Shown here: piece after piece, positions 52,561 to 64,000 of the stretch
Layout: each line of letters opens with the position of its first letter
How positions within the stretch are numbered: position 1 is the first letter of the stretch
Source: Gadus chalcogrammus
Lineage: Eukaryota; Chordata; Actinopteri; Gadiformes; Gadidae
NCBI RefSeq assembly: GCF_026213295.1
Contig: NC_079413.1
Coordinates: 18,246,030-18,310,029 of the forward strand
Direction of reading: 5' to 3'
Length of the DNA stretch: 64,000 nucleotides
Notes under the pieces: generated by a model
The model's database searches: none
Told to the model about the DNA's origin: nothing
The model's input: the letters and a program-made list of their open reading frames with translations, nothing else
Position numbers and translations under genes: made by a program

Positions 52561-53002
52561 GAAGGTGTAAACTGTGACCAGGTGTAGAAATTAATTGGTG
52601 GGTAGTACCTGTAGCCAGACTTTTAGGTGAGGTGTTTAATAGATGTTTAGTATCATGTATCATGGTAGTCAGGCAGCGTTTAGTATCATGGTAACCAGGC
52701 TAGGGGAGTAGCAGAACGGTACCCACCTGATGGGTGGTGGTGTGTGGGCGTAGCTGAACCTTACCCACATCAGACCCCTTGAGAGTCTCTCAGCCTCGCT
52801 GGTATGACATTTCGGGTCACCAGTTGTATATTTAGTGCGTGACAGGCTGAAACCGTTGCCCCATATCAGATCCTCTTTGAGCAAGACGTCAAGCTGGTCG
52901 GGACTAACACCTCCACCCGACGCGACAGCCCGGATCACACGGTCTTTAACCGAGGAGGTGTCTGCCATTGACTCACATCCGCCTGGTGTCAGAGATCACT
53001 GA

Positions 53003-53315
53003 GGCCTAAAAAAAAATAAAGTTTGGTTCCTGTTGGTTGTCAGTTGAGGTCATGGGTAGGTAGGGAATTTATTTTATTTTTTTATTTTATTTTTTCCAGC
53101 GGCAGCGAATGATAGGTAGGTTGTTTTCATTTAAAAACAAGAAAATTCGCTCATCCTTGTACAGAATGAAGAGGTGCTGTACAAAAACGTAATTATAGTT
53201 TGCATCAATTTTTTTTTTTTTTCTTTTTTTTTGAAGCTCATAAAATAATTTTGCTCGCACATAAATTGACAGGGTCGGTCGGAAACCGGAACCAAACACT
53301 TTTTTTGTAGGCCTG
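53003..53315. mobile_element. possible MITE with AGGCCTA ends
   Basis: AGGCCTAAAAAAAAA...GTTTGGTTCC at left is roughly inverted at right (GGAACCAAACAC...TGTAGGCCT). I could not define a target duplication. Confidence 0.4.
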
Positions 53316-54322
53316 ATGAAGATCAACACCTCGTCCATGATTGAGGCCTCAGATGTCCCACACTGGAGGGGGGGTCCTCATGATCCGTCGTGTCCGTGGT
53401 ACACAACCCGCATGCGCGCCAGTCAGTTTCCCCTTGTCTCGGACTCTCTCTTTGTAATGTAGTGTTTTCCCAGTTCTCTGTCCTTAGTGGGGCGGGCCGG
53501 TCTGAGACGGTGGATCTGTTTCTGCCTGGGCCTGGCGCGGCGTGGTCACCATGTATTCCAAGTATGTCTATACTCCAGGGGAGCAGGCGGCGGTGATGCA
53601 ACACAGAGTTGTGAAACCTTTCCTTAGGACCTCTGTGGAAAGTGGCGGAGAACCGGGGGAACAGACTCTGGCAGCGCGGCCGGCGGCGGCTCCAGACCCC
53701 AGGGGGGGGGTCTTCCTCCGGCCCTCTGCTGTGAAAACGCTTAGAGCCCCCCCCTCGCGACAAGGCCCCCTGCTGCTCTCCTCCATGACCTCACAGAGGG
53801 GCAGGCAGCCAGGGCGCCCAGCCAGCGCATGCTGCCACCTCGCTCTGCCCCCGCCTGGCCGGGTTCCTGGCTGCAGAGGAACCCCCAAGCGGGCCTCGGG
53901 TTCCGTCCGCTCTGCCCAGATCAGAGCGCTGCAGCAGAGTGCTGGTGGTGCTGGTAGTGAGGCAGGCTCTGGTGGCAGAATCGGTTGCTTAGGGTTACAA
54001 GGGGGTCAACTGCAAGGCCGAAGGGTACCGGGTTCCGGCTCCTATACCGTCAGCCTGAGCTGTCGTCGGCCGTCCGTACCCCGACCACTTCCTGCTCCTT
54101 AACGGCATCTAAAGCTAGCGGACAGATGCAGCTGGAGCTCTGTGTTGGGGGGTGCTCTGGTGGAGGAGGGGGAGGAGGAGGGAGGAGGGGGGCAGCAGCA
54201 GCAGCGACCGGCCTCCTCCCCTCTATGATGTCATGACAGAAGGTCTGCGCCGCGGAGGAAAGGGTGACGTGGGGAGGATGAAATGTTCTCACTCAGAATG
54301 CTGTCAGACACCTTTCCTTTAC

Positions 54323-54324
<2 letters not shown>

Positions 54325-54378
<54 letters not shown>

Positions 54379-54380
54379 GT
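54325..54380 (+). repeat. (GT)n microsatellite
   Basis: About 28 GT units with one CG interruption. Confidence 0.95.
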
Positions 54381-55114
54381 TAGACTGGTTGCCGATCCCT
54401 GTGTCGTCCTTGCTGGACTCGGTGACTCTGGGCGCGGTGTAGTGTAGTTGAAGGTGGGGTCGTTAGGAAAGAATGCATTTGCACGCAAACAATGACAGTA
54501 AATAGGTCACTATTAAAGGGTTTCAATGTCTGAAGTGGTACAGGGACACACAGTAGGTCTACTGCTGCTAGCGTCGATCAGGCTGTCATTAATTCATCTA
54601 ACTGTAGTGCTATGTGTCGTGTGAGTCACCTCCAGCATTAGTGATAATAGTGTGGACTAGATGTATTGTAATCTATAAGCCTCATCACCTCCTGGGGAGC
54701 CAGGAACAGGCTCAACAGGTATGCCCAGAGAGCCTGCTGCCTCTCTCACCACCACCCCTATCACCACCACCATCACTACCGCCCCCACCACCTCCGGCCA
54801 GGGTGATCCACGGTGCTGGCTGGCTGTCTTTAGTCACCGTAGACATTTGGCCCCTGAGATTCCCTGACTCAGAGGGCTGTGCTGCTGGTGGTTTGGGGAG
54901 GGGGGTGGAGGTTCCTGCTCCTTTCCTCCCCTGTGTCCAGACACCCCGGTCCTTAAGTGCACATCACAGTCTGACCGCCAGGGGATGACGGCCTCCCTCC
55001 CTCCCGCTGCAGCGAGACCGGGATGGGATGGGCTGGGCTGAAGTCTTAATGGTGGGATTTATTTCCTCAGCGAGGTGAAATAAAACGGTATGGAAGAGAT
55101 GACAGTGAATTGGA

Positions 55115-55510
55115 GAGGAGCGTTCCTCCGCCTCTCTGTTTTCTGGAGCATTCTTCCTCCTATCTGGAGCGTTATTCCTCTACTCTGTATTCCAGTGCGT
55201 TCCTCCTCCTCTCTGTATTCCAGAGCATTCCTCCTCATCTCTGTTTTCCGGAGCGTTCCTCCACCCCTCTGTTTTCCGGAGCGTTCCTCCTGTTTTCCAG
55301 AGCATTCCTCCACTCCGCTGTTCCAGAGTGTTCCTCCACCTCCCTGTTTTCCGGAGCGTTACTCCTGTTTTCTGGAGAATTCCTCCACCCCTTTGTGTTC
55401 CAGAGTGTTCCTCCACCTCTGTGTTTTCCGGAGCGTTCCTCCACTTCTGTGTTTTCCGGAGCTTTCTTCCACCTCTCTGTTTTCCGGAGCGTTCCTCCTG
55501 TTTCCCTGTG
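55115..55510. repeat. degenerate minisatellite, about 26-28 bp units
   Basis: Around 14-15 units of CCTCTCTGTTTTCCGGAGCG plus TTCCTCC variants; period varies and units are diverged. Confidence 0.85.
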
Positions 55511-56399
55511 AGGTGACGTGCGGCCGGGGTCTAGTTTCCATCTAGTTTCCTAGCTCTCATTTAGTGAATCTTGGCGAACAGCGCCGCTGTTTCACAGGGA
55601 AAAGGAGATTTTCCTGGCAAAGGGGTTTTTCCTCGATCACTTTGGCTCGTGGGGCCGACTGCAGGACCGGCGGCCGTACGGGATTAGCACATTTACATAA
55701 ATTGGTTTGTTAAGGAGTGGTTAAAGGGCCATTTGAACACCGCTGTGGTGGAGCGGTCGGTACTGGCGCTGCTCGCTGCCTCTCTGGGGACGCTTCGTCC
55801 CAGGGCTCTGACTCAACCAGCTGCTGGTGCTCACCCTGGAGGCCGTGGGATGGGGATGTGTGGACCTGCAATGTTAACGCTAGCATTAGCTAGTGGCCCC
55901 TCCATATGGAAGCATGTTTAGCATTAGCACTCTCTGTACCTGGACATGAGGTCGGTGGAGCCGCTGCGTTGGCTAACCCAGTCCCGCGGTATGGGAGTGT
56001 GTGTGAGCTGCTATGTTCTGCATTCGGATCGGCGGTCTCCTCCTTCCTGACTCTAGCAGACAGAAGGCTCTTCTGATTGGTCCGCTGGGTCATAACCTGG
56101 AAGCCATTTAGACTCTATTTGCTTTCGGTGTTTCCTACAAAGAGACAACGCTAGTCTTTTGATATTTTCTGGTACGTTCTTGAACACAACACCCTGAGGA
56201 AAGGTAAAACGGTGCAGAGCGACTTCTGTGACCTGGTTCCCACTGGAATCGGCTGAGGGAAGCCTGGGTTAGAGCTGGGAACCAGAGGGTCTTCACTGGT
56301 CTCTCTCTCTGTTCCCACACGCTCACTTCCTCTTGCTGTTACTGGTTACCCACAAACTCACTCCTCTCTATTGCACAATTCTCTTAATCTCTACCTCTC

Positions 56400-56465
56400 T
56401 GTACTTCACTCGTCTCTGTCTCTGTCTCTCTCTCTCGCTCTCTCCGTCTGTCTCTGTCTCTCATA
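56400..56465. repeat. CT-rich (TCTC/TCTG)n tract
   Basis: Imperfect TCTCTG repeat; a second lies at 56628-56680. Confidence 0.8.
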
Positions 56466-56626
56466 GGAGGACTAGGATGCAGGACCGTGCTCATTTTGTT
56501 TTGGCTGGTGATTGTTACCATAGTAACGGTCTCCCCTCGTCAGAGTTGGGTCACATGACCGGTCTCTTCCCCAGGTGTCTGCTGGGGTTCATTGATTCTC
56601 AGGCACAGTGGGGCTCTTTGTGCACT

Positions 56627-56663
<37 letters not shown>

Positions 56664-57559
56664 GTCTCTGTCTCTTTTCCGTCTACTTGCAGCCCCAGAG
56701 AAAGACGTTCCTTGTGGGGGGGATGAGACGGATCATGTTGTGTTTTTTAATTGGTTTTCTAGACTAGTTAGTTACGGTTCTGATGAACCTTCACCAGTCC
56801 TATAAGGTGAGAACGTATCTGCAGGTCTTATTCAATTCAATTCAATTCTATTCTCGGCCTTAGTTGGAACGTAGAGAAAGCAGAACTCTGCCTCCCTCTG
56901 GTCAGTCGTAGCTCTGAACGTGGTGCAGCACGTATCACATAGAATATCATTGCTGTGCACTGTGATAGATAGGAACCGTTCAAGCAATGCATCATGGGAA
57001 TACCCATCAGAGAAGTCTGCGTGGATCCCCTCGACATCGTTACAGGAGACACAACCTGGTTCAATCACTATCACTCCTCTTCTTGTGTGCTCTTATGCGC
57101 ATAAGAGTCTTGAAGTGACGCAGGTTGGATTCCCAAACCCATTCCTTCTATTCTATTGTCCTATCAACCCGAGGAACAAAAAGCCCATAAAAAGAGATTT
57201 TGCAATGATGAATCATCGTGGAAAAGAGCAAACATTGTTATTCAAGAGAGGCTTTATTTAGATCCATTGCATCACATTTGAAGGACGTTTGAATGAAGTG
57301 GAGTTGAGGACAGCAGGCCCTGCAACCAGACACGGCCGTGCTGTCTTACAAGCAGCGCAATCATCAAGATAATGGGCATTTAGAAAATGTACAAAGATAA
57401 GAGAAATTAGGACGTTGGCCTTCTGTCGGGCTGGGTGCTGGGGAGGCTGGTTCAGCCCGCAGGTGTGACCGGAATGAAGATCCAGGAGAGCACAGAGAAA
57501 CCCTTCTCTCAGACTCTCTAGCTCCATCATGCAGTCACCATGGTAACAGGGGAACTTCG

Positions 57560-58127
<568 letters not shown>

Positions 58128-59364
58128 TATTCACAGTTTCACCAGTAATAGCTGTAGGCTGGTATAGTAGTTCTGAGTCATGGCAGCCCTTCCAGAATGC
58201 CTGTTTAAAATGGATGGATGTGATGTCGATGTTGCAGCACTATGAGGGCTGTACCGTGTGTGTGTTGGTCTGAAACCATATGGCCCAGGTCCAAGCTGCA
58301 GGGCCCGTCCAAAAAATATAATAAATAAAAATGTTTACATAAACCGATGCTGGTATGGACTGGACATAACAAGGGGAAAGTGTCCGATCAGCGTCTTGGG
58401 CTCAAGGTTGTGGCGTGGGGTCAGGGTGTGGTCAGTCACCTGATGGTTGAACACCTCGCTGGGCTGAGAGGTGAAGGGCGGCGACTCTCCAGAGTCGGAT
58501 CCTTCCCGTTTATTCATGTAAGCGCCTCGAACCATGAGTTAGGTTTAGGGTTAGGGTTAGAGAGTCCCTGACACTCTGTTAGTACACGCACGTCAGAGCG
58601 CTGGTGCTACCCCCCATCACCTCTGTTCGATGCCTTACCCGGGACCCTGTTTACGTTGACATTAGTTTAGATTGATTAATTTAATCCATAGATTCTGCAT
58701 CCTCCTGCACGTAGGGAGGCTGTGTGGGTCCAACAGGATGCTGTAGTGATCTGAGTGCAGCAATCAACCCTCCTTCCTGTAGCAGGCGCCCCGGTCAGAG
58801 CGGGTCGTTGGGTCTCGTCCAAAGAGGAGCAGCCAGGTTGTCTTGACTCGAGGCCCATTCCGTCCTTCCTCTTTCCCTCGTACCCCCCGGAGCGAGAGAG
58901 CCCTTTATTTGATCGGGTTCTGTATTTGCCAGGCTGTCTGGACCCATGTCACTCTGGACGTCTCTGTCCGAGGCCACCAACCAGCTGGCAGCGGGATCAC
59001 CATGGTAAGGTAACAGGGCATGGCCTGGCAGTAGGATACGGGAACCGTCTGGGTTTGTGAGGACGGGGGACAGGCTGACCCGTTATGTCCTGTATACCTC
59101 AGAGTGGATCATAAAGATAAGGTGGTTCATCAACGGCGCTGTGTTCTCCAGCAGGGCAGCTTTAAAACAAACACCATCAGCTGTGGCTCGAAACAGTCTG
59201 GCTTGTTGAACATGTTTTAACCTGGAAGTTGGGGCTGTGGCCAATTGACCCCAGGTCAGGATAGGTGGGGGGGGTCCCCTACTTCAATATGGAGCCACAG
59301 TAAACGGAGTGGGTTTGACAGTTGTCCAAACCCAATCCCTATGGTGTTCACGTGCTGATGGTGG

Positions 59365-60974
59365 ACTTAAAGGCCCACTATGCAGGATCGGACATTTCTT
59401 CGCTGTTTCTTGCTTTGCGCACACACTTTTCTCTACACAGCGCCCCATACAGCTTCGTAGTAGATATTTTACAACACTGTCGTAATAACTCGTTGACGAC
59501 CCTTCCCCATGCACTTCTACGCTAGCCTTGTGCATTTGTTTTCAAAGAAGCCGGCGAATGCGTGGAGCCATGTCCGAAGTAGATGCTCATAAAGTGTAGA
59601 CAAGGTTATACATTTTTTAAATGGTGTATTTGTATTTCAATAAACATAAATATATAGATATATACTTTTTTATAGTTGACGGGGAGAATTTATATCCTAG
59701 ATTATAATCGTTTGATCTTTGGTTGAACAGAACAATCAGTGTAAGAGTGTTGGCCAACATAATAATCTAAATAAACAAGAACCTGGATTCGGGGATCCAG
59801 CCTGTATCTGGGGGACGAGACAGACGAACAGCAAAACACCCATGGAAACAAAGGTGTTTCCATGGTTGCAACCAAGCAAGCTAGAAACATACAGGGCTCA
59901 CAACAAGACGGTCGAGAAAAAACATTTTTACAGGGCTCACAACAAAATGGTCAAGCAAACACATTTTTACAGAGACTATCAACATCAAGAATACCACGAA
60001 GACAAAGTTCACCCAAGGGTACTTTCAATTTCAAAAGCAACACGGCCAAGTCTGCGTCTGATTTGCAGTCTTCTTTTTCTTTCAGTTCACGCTATTCCTG
60101 AAAAGCTCGCCCAACGTTTACTCGTATCTGGCCTCTCTGTCAGTCAGTCTCCCTTTTCTCTTCTTCTGTTCCTCCGACATTGGGTTTCTCTGTCTCTTTT
60201 TAGTCTGCTGATCTATGATGAATGTAACAATCCCTTAGTTACTTGTGTTTATATCGAGCCGGTTCCGTGTTTGGGGGTCTGTGCCGTAAAGCAATTCGTT
60301 ACTTCGCGAGACCCGAGACAGTGGGCGGCGGGTCGCCGGCAGAAACAACCGACCAATCGACACAACGACCAATCAAACAAAAATGTATAATAGAACCATC
60401 ACAATGACTCTTAACCTGTTATATTAAGGTAAATCAAGCCAAAACAGTTGCATAGTTCCCCTTTCCCTCGTGTCTGGTCTCTTTTCTGGTCCAACTTCTT
60501 TTTATTCTTCTTTTGTTCCACCGACAGTCGCCTCATGGGTCCCTTATCAGTGGATTGATCCATGATGAATGCAACAATTCACCTTTCGCTAAGCCCCGCC
60601 ACCCTTGCATTCATTCATTCCCTTTTTGGCTCCGCTGTGATTGGCCAGTCTGCGTTCTAGGGTGTGGCTTAGCGAAAGGCGAATTGCCTCGCAACTAGCT
60701 GTTTATATCTAGCCGGTGCCATGTTTGGGGGTGTGTCTGTGCCGTAAAGCCATCTGACTACATTTTCGAGGCGCGATTGGATACTTCCGCTGCATCACAT
60801 ACGGATTGTGACGGTCCGAACAGAGCAAGTTGCATCTTCGCTTTTTCCTTGGAGAAGCGACAGGGGGCAATGAAACACCCGCCAAACGACCCAGAAACGG
60901 TTGTAGAACGATCAGAATGACTCTCAACCTGCATAATTAAGTAACTAAAATTGTTGCATAGTGGGCCTTTAAGT
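59365..60974. mobile_element. TTAA-flanked DNA element (piggyBac/Kolobok-like), non-autonomous
   Basis: ACTTAAAGGCCCACTATGCA at 59365-59384 is perfectly inverted at 60955-60974, so TTAA flanks 14-bp inverted repeats AGGCCCACTATGCA. TTAA targets are used by piggyBac and Kolobok elements. The interior has a diverged direct duplication and a nested insertion. No transposase frame. Confidence 0.82.
60575..60686. mobile_element. small MITE nested in the TTAA element
   Basis: 21-bp inverted ends (60575-60595 and 60666-60686) differ at one position; CAATTC...CTAAGCC form. The paralogous half of the host element near 60224-60250 lacks it. Confidence 0.7.
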
Positions 60975-61156
60975 TTGCCGTATTCTGCTGATCAATGCAT
61001 TCCCTGTTTACATGACTTTTATTTTTGACGTTATAAAACAGGCATGTTTTTATACTCAATATATTGTAAAGTAACTTGTTAAATTATGCTGTTAAGTAAC
61101 TTATTTTAAATGTTTCAGGTTTGCTTTCCAAGAGGCTGCCTAGCCTTCTCTAGTCT

Positions 61157-61604
61157 TTAAAGGAGCATTGCACCGGTGGAGGCATGAATATGTATTGAAA
61201 TTCGGTCCTATATGTAGTCGAATAATAAAATAAAATTCTAATTTGGTGCCGTCTTGACCGAGAAAAGGCAGAAAGTGACTTTTTGGCGCTTGTGGATTTA
61301 AGACAACAACTCCCACCATGCACCACGATGCACAGCTTCGCTGGCCACTCCCGCTGATCTAGATCAGTGGGTCCCACCCCCTAGTGCTTGTAGTCTTACG
61401 AGAATCCTCCCCTCTTACACTTCCTATTTACTTCTACGCAAAAATCATCATATTGCGTCATCTTAAACAGGAAGTGTTGGAGATCGATACGGATCTCTCC
61501 AGTCTCTCCAGAAAATAAGGGATTGATGCACGACCATTCAAAAATATGAGTGGGTTTTTCTAACGATACAAATCTTAATGGAAATGGGTGATGTTTCCCT
61601 TTAA
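61157..61604. mobile_element. possible second TTAA-flanked element
   Basis: TTAAAGGAGCATTGCACC at left and TTTCCCTTTAA at right; inverted repeats agree only in part (about 8 of 15). Confidence 0.3.
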
Positions 61605-61939
61605 TGCTTTCACCTCTGCAGTTCCGTCTTCGGTCACTAGGGGTCTCTATGGAGCACATTGATTAAGACAACTCTGAAGAAGCTGTTAACCTTTATTGTT
61701 TTAAGGGTATTAAAATGTACCAAATTCATGAGCAATTCTATTTTTAGAAGGGATATCGACTTTTCTTGTTATCCCTTAATAATACCCTATCAATATACTA
61801 ATTAGTGATCATTAATATCTTAAAATGTTGAGTCATCAAACTGTCCAATACTTTTTGTTTTATAGAAGTTGTATCAGTATTCTTTAAATATGACCGGTAT
61901 TTACTCCCAGGGGGGAGTAGTTGGACTCCAACCCTTCAG

Positions 61940-62042
<103 letters not shown>

Positions 62043-62160
62043 CCACTGAGCGTTTCCACCAGGCCAGCATTCTGTGGCACAATGCACACTGTGTTTACTA
62101 GAAGACTGTCAACAAAACGCTGCTCCTGCTCTGCAGACAGCAGCATTCCTGCCTCGCAGG

Positions 62161-62192
<32 letters not shown>

Positions 62193-62542
62193 CTGTCTGG
62201 TGTGTGTGAATGAGGCAGGCTGTGTGTGTGTGTGTGTGTCCTCCCTGACAACTCGTGGCTCCTGCATCGTCAGGTTGAGCCGATCATCTCAGGACAGTAG
62301 AAGCTTCATCCCCAAACCGCCCCTCTGGGAGGAATAAAGAACTTCTCTTATCGCTCCATCGGACCAGGAGGTCAGCCCTTCTTCCCAAGACCAGCTCCCA
62401 CATTCTCCTGATGAACGACCAGAACCGTCCAACTATTCTCCAGAGATTGCGATGCACGTTTGGTGTTGATGAATCAACGTTTAGAGAGGAGAGTAGCAGC
62501 TTCTCATATCTAACACCGTGAGACCTCATATCTCATACCGTT

Positions 62543-62815
62543 TGTGGCTCAGGAGGTAGAACAAGTTGGCTGGTTATCAGAAGGTTGCTAGTTGATCCCT
62601 GGCTCCTCCTAGCATGTCGAGGTGTCCCTGAGCAAGACACCTCACCTTGAATGCTCCTGACGAGCTGGCTGTCGCCCTGCATGGCTGACACCGCTGTCGG
62701 CGTGTGAATGTGTGCATGAATGGGTAAATGTTGGTCAATATTGTAAAGCGCTTTGAGTGGCCACTGGTTAGAAAAGCACTTTATAGATGCAGAGCATTTA
62801 CCATTTACCATACCA
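62543..62815 (+). repeat. tRNA-derived SINE, near full length
   Basis: tRNA-like head with A box (GTGGCTCAGGAGGTAGAAC) and degenerate B box (AGTTGATCC), core CTGACGAGCTGGCTGTCGCC, then TTGTAAAGCGCTTTGAGTGG and an ATTTACC-repeat 3' end. Confidence 0.85.
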
Positions 62816-63367
62816 TATTAATGGCGCCTACTGATGTTACTTCTAATTGCTCGACGGTGCCGTCCCCCTCCCCTCCCCTTCCAGCCGCTCCTCCTCTGTG
62901 TCTCCAGCGATATGCGCTGGTCTGTTCCACGTGGCGCCCGGCCGGTCTAATTGTAGCATGGGGCCATTCCCCGGTCGCCCCGCTGTGGTCTGGGTGCAGA
63001 CGCGTCCCGGGAGGGTCCTGTTGCTCCGGGTCATTCCTGAGGGATGCTCTGTAGGTCTGTCTGGCTGCCTGCGTCTGAGATCCGGTTCCTCAGACAGACA
63101 GACGCTATTCGCACCGCCTGCCCACGCTGCTGTCGTCGTTCCCTCAGACGCTGGAGTTAAGGTCTAGAGTTTCACTGGTCAGATGTTCGGGCAAACAGCA
63201 GACCTGCCTACAGGTCTGTATTTGAGTGGATAAGGGAGGAAGTCCGTACGGAGGAAGGTCTTCTTATGCATCAAAGCTGCACCGAGCTTTCAGTCCCCGC
63301 GTATTGGCTGGAGAGAACTCCACCTCATCAAGGTTCATCAGTCTTCTGTGGTCTGCGCAGCATTAAG

Positions 63368-63491
<124 letters not shown>

Positions 63492-64000
63492 AGATGTATC
63501 CCAGATGGCTGAGTAATGAAGTGTCTTCCTCTGTAAGCCAAGTTGTTCCCAGCCATGTTTGTGGTAAGGCATTCTCCCTCCCTGCCGCACACCCACACAC
63601 AGACAGACATTCACACCAATACAGATACACACATACCAATAAAGATACACACACACACATTCTATCATTCATTTATTAATGGCGCCTACTGATGTTAGAC
63701 GTTAAGTGTGTGTGTGTGTGTGTATTTGGCCGTGTCTGCCCTTATTTCTCCTAGTTATGCATTGTAGTTCCCTTTGGTTGCTCTCTCTCTACCTCGCTCT
63801 CTTCCTCTGTGGTTTAATAAACGGGAATCCACTGCTAACATGCAGTCATAGTATAGCATCAGTGCTACACACTCCAGAACAGAGGAATGCTATGGGGCTA
63901 CAGGTTGACCACGGCCCAGTCACTGTCTGACCAGAGACTCCAGACTCTAGACTCTGTAATTCAGGAGTCTGGAGTGCTTGGTTCTCAGCCAAAGGGGGCT

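Noticed and set aside
53542..54102. 186-codon ORF in smurf2 intron 1
   Set aside because: Compositionally GC-rich, without motifs or splice context; probably random.
58541..58562. TTAGGG-like motif (TTTAGGGTTAGGGTTAG)
   Set aside because: Under three units; too short to claim an interstitial telomere.

Overview
The window comes from a vertebrate, almost certainly a teleost fish. It carries large intron-containing genes with GT-AG splicing whose products read as vertebrate BPTF, importin alpha and SMURF2, with introns full of fish-type DNA transposons, tRNA-derived SINEs and very long (GT)n tracts. The density of dinucleotide repeats resembles that of some gadiform genomes, but that is only an impression.

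Layout. 1-4106: left-truncated, broken BEL/Pao retrotransposon on the minus strand with one putative LTR. 4133-5523: non-autonomous PIF/Harbinger-like DNA transposon with a 416-bp internal duplication and a 137-bp alternating purine-pyrimidine tract. 6490-6571: intact tRNA-Ser(AGA) gene, minus strand. About 6890-36950: bptf, plus strand. I could place 31 coding exons whose phases agree throughout and sum to 10,314 nt (3,437 residues), with DDT, PHD, WHIM/WSD-like, Gln-rich, double PHD and bromodomain modules. 37600-43010: kpna2 (importin alpha), plus strand, one non-coding and ten coding exons, 522 residues. 43724-43775: first coding exon of smurf2, plus strand. 43776-64000: the start of smurf2 intron 1, with no further exon seen.

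The three protein genes lie head to tail with short spacers (1.8 kb and 0.8 kb between coding ends and starts). bptf next to kpna2 agrees with their proximity in human 17q24. The products do not form one pathway: BPTF is the histone-reading scaffold of the NURF chromatin remodeller, KPNA2 is a nuclear import adaptor, and SMURF2 is a HECT ubiquitin ligase of TGF-beta signalling.

Mobile DNA is the second theme. Four hAT insertions in bptf introns keep perfect 8-bp target duplications, and one of them sits inside an older SINE. A TTAA-flanked element in smurf2 intron 1 contains an internal duplication that preserves the empty site of a nested insertion.

I see no operon-like, phage or CRISPR system, and no clearly undescribed multi-gene system. 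The best leads are: a near-perfect 39-bp hairpin in the first intron of smurf2; a possible alternative 3' end and in-frame cassette exon in the last bptf intron; a 27-bp repeat that triplicates a bptf splice donor in frame; two bptf splice acceptors whose polypyrimidine tract is replaced by (TG)n; and a coding expansion that pushes the two C-terminal PHD fingers apart.
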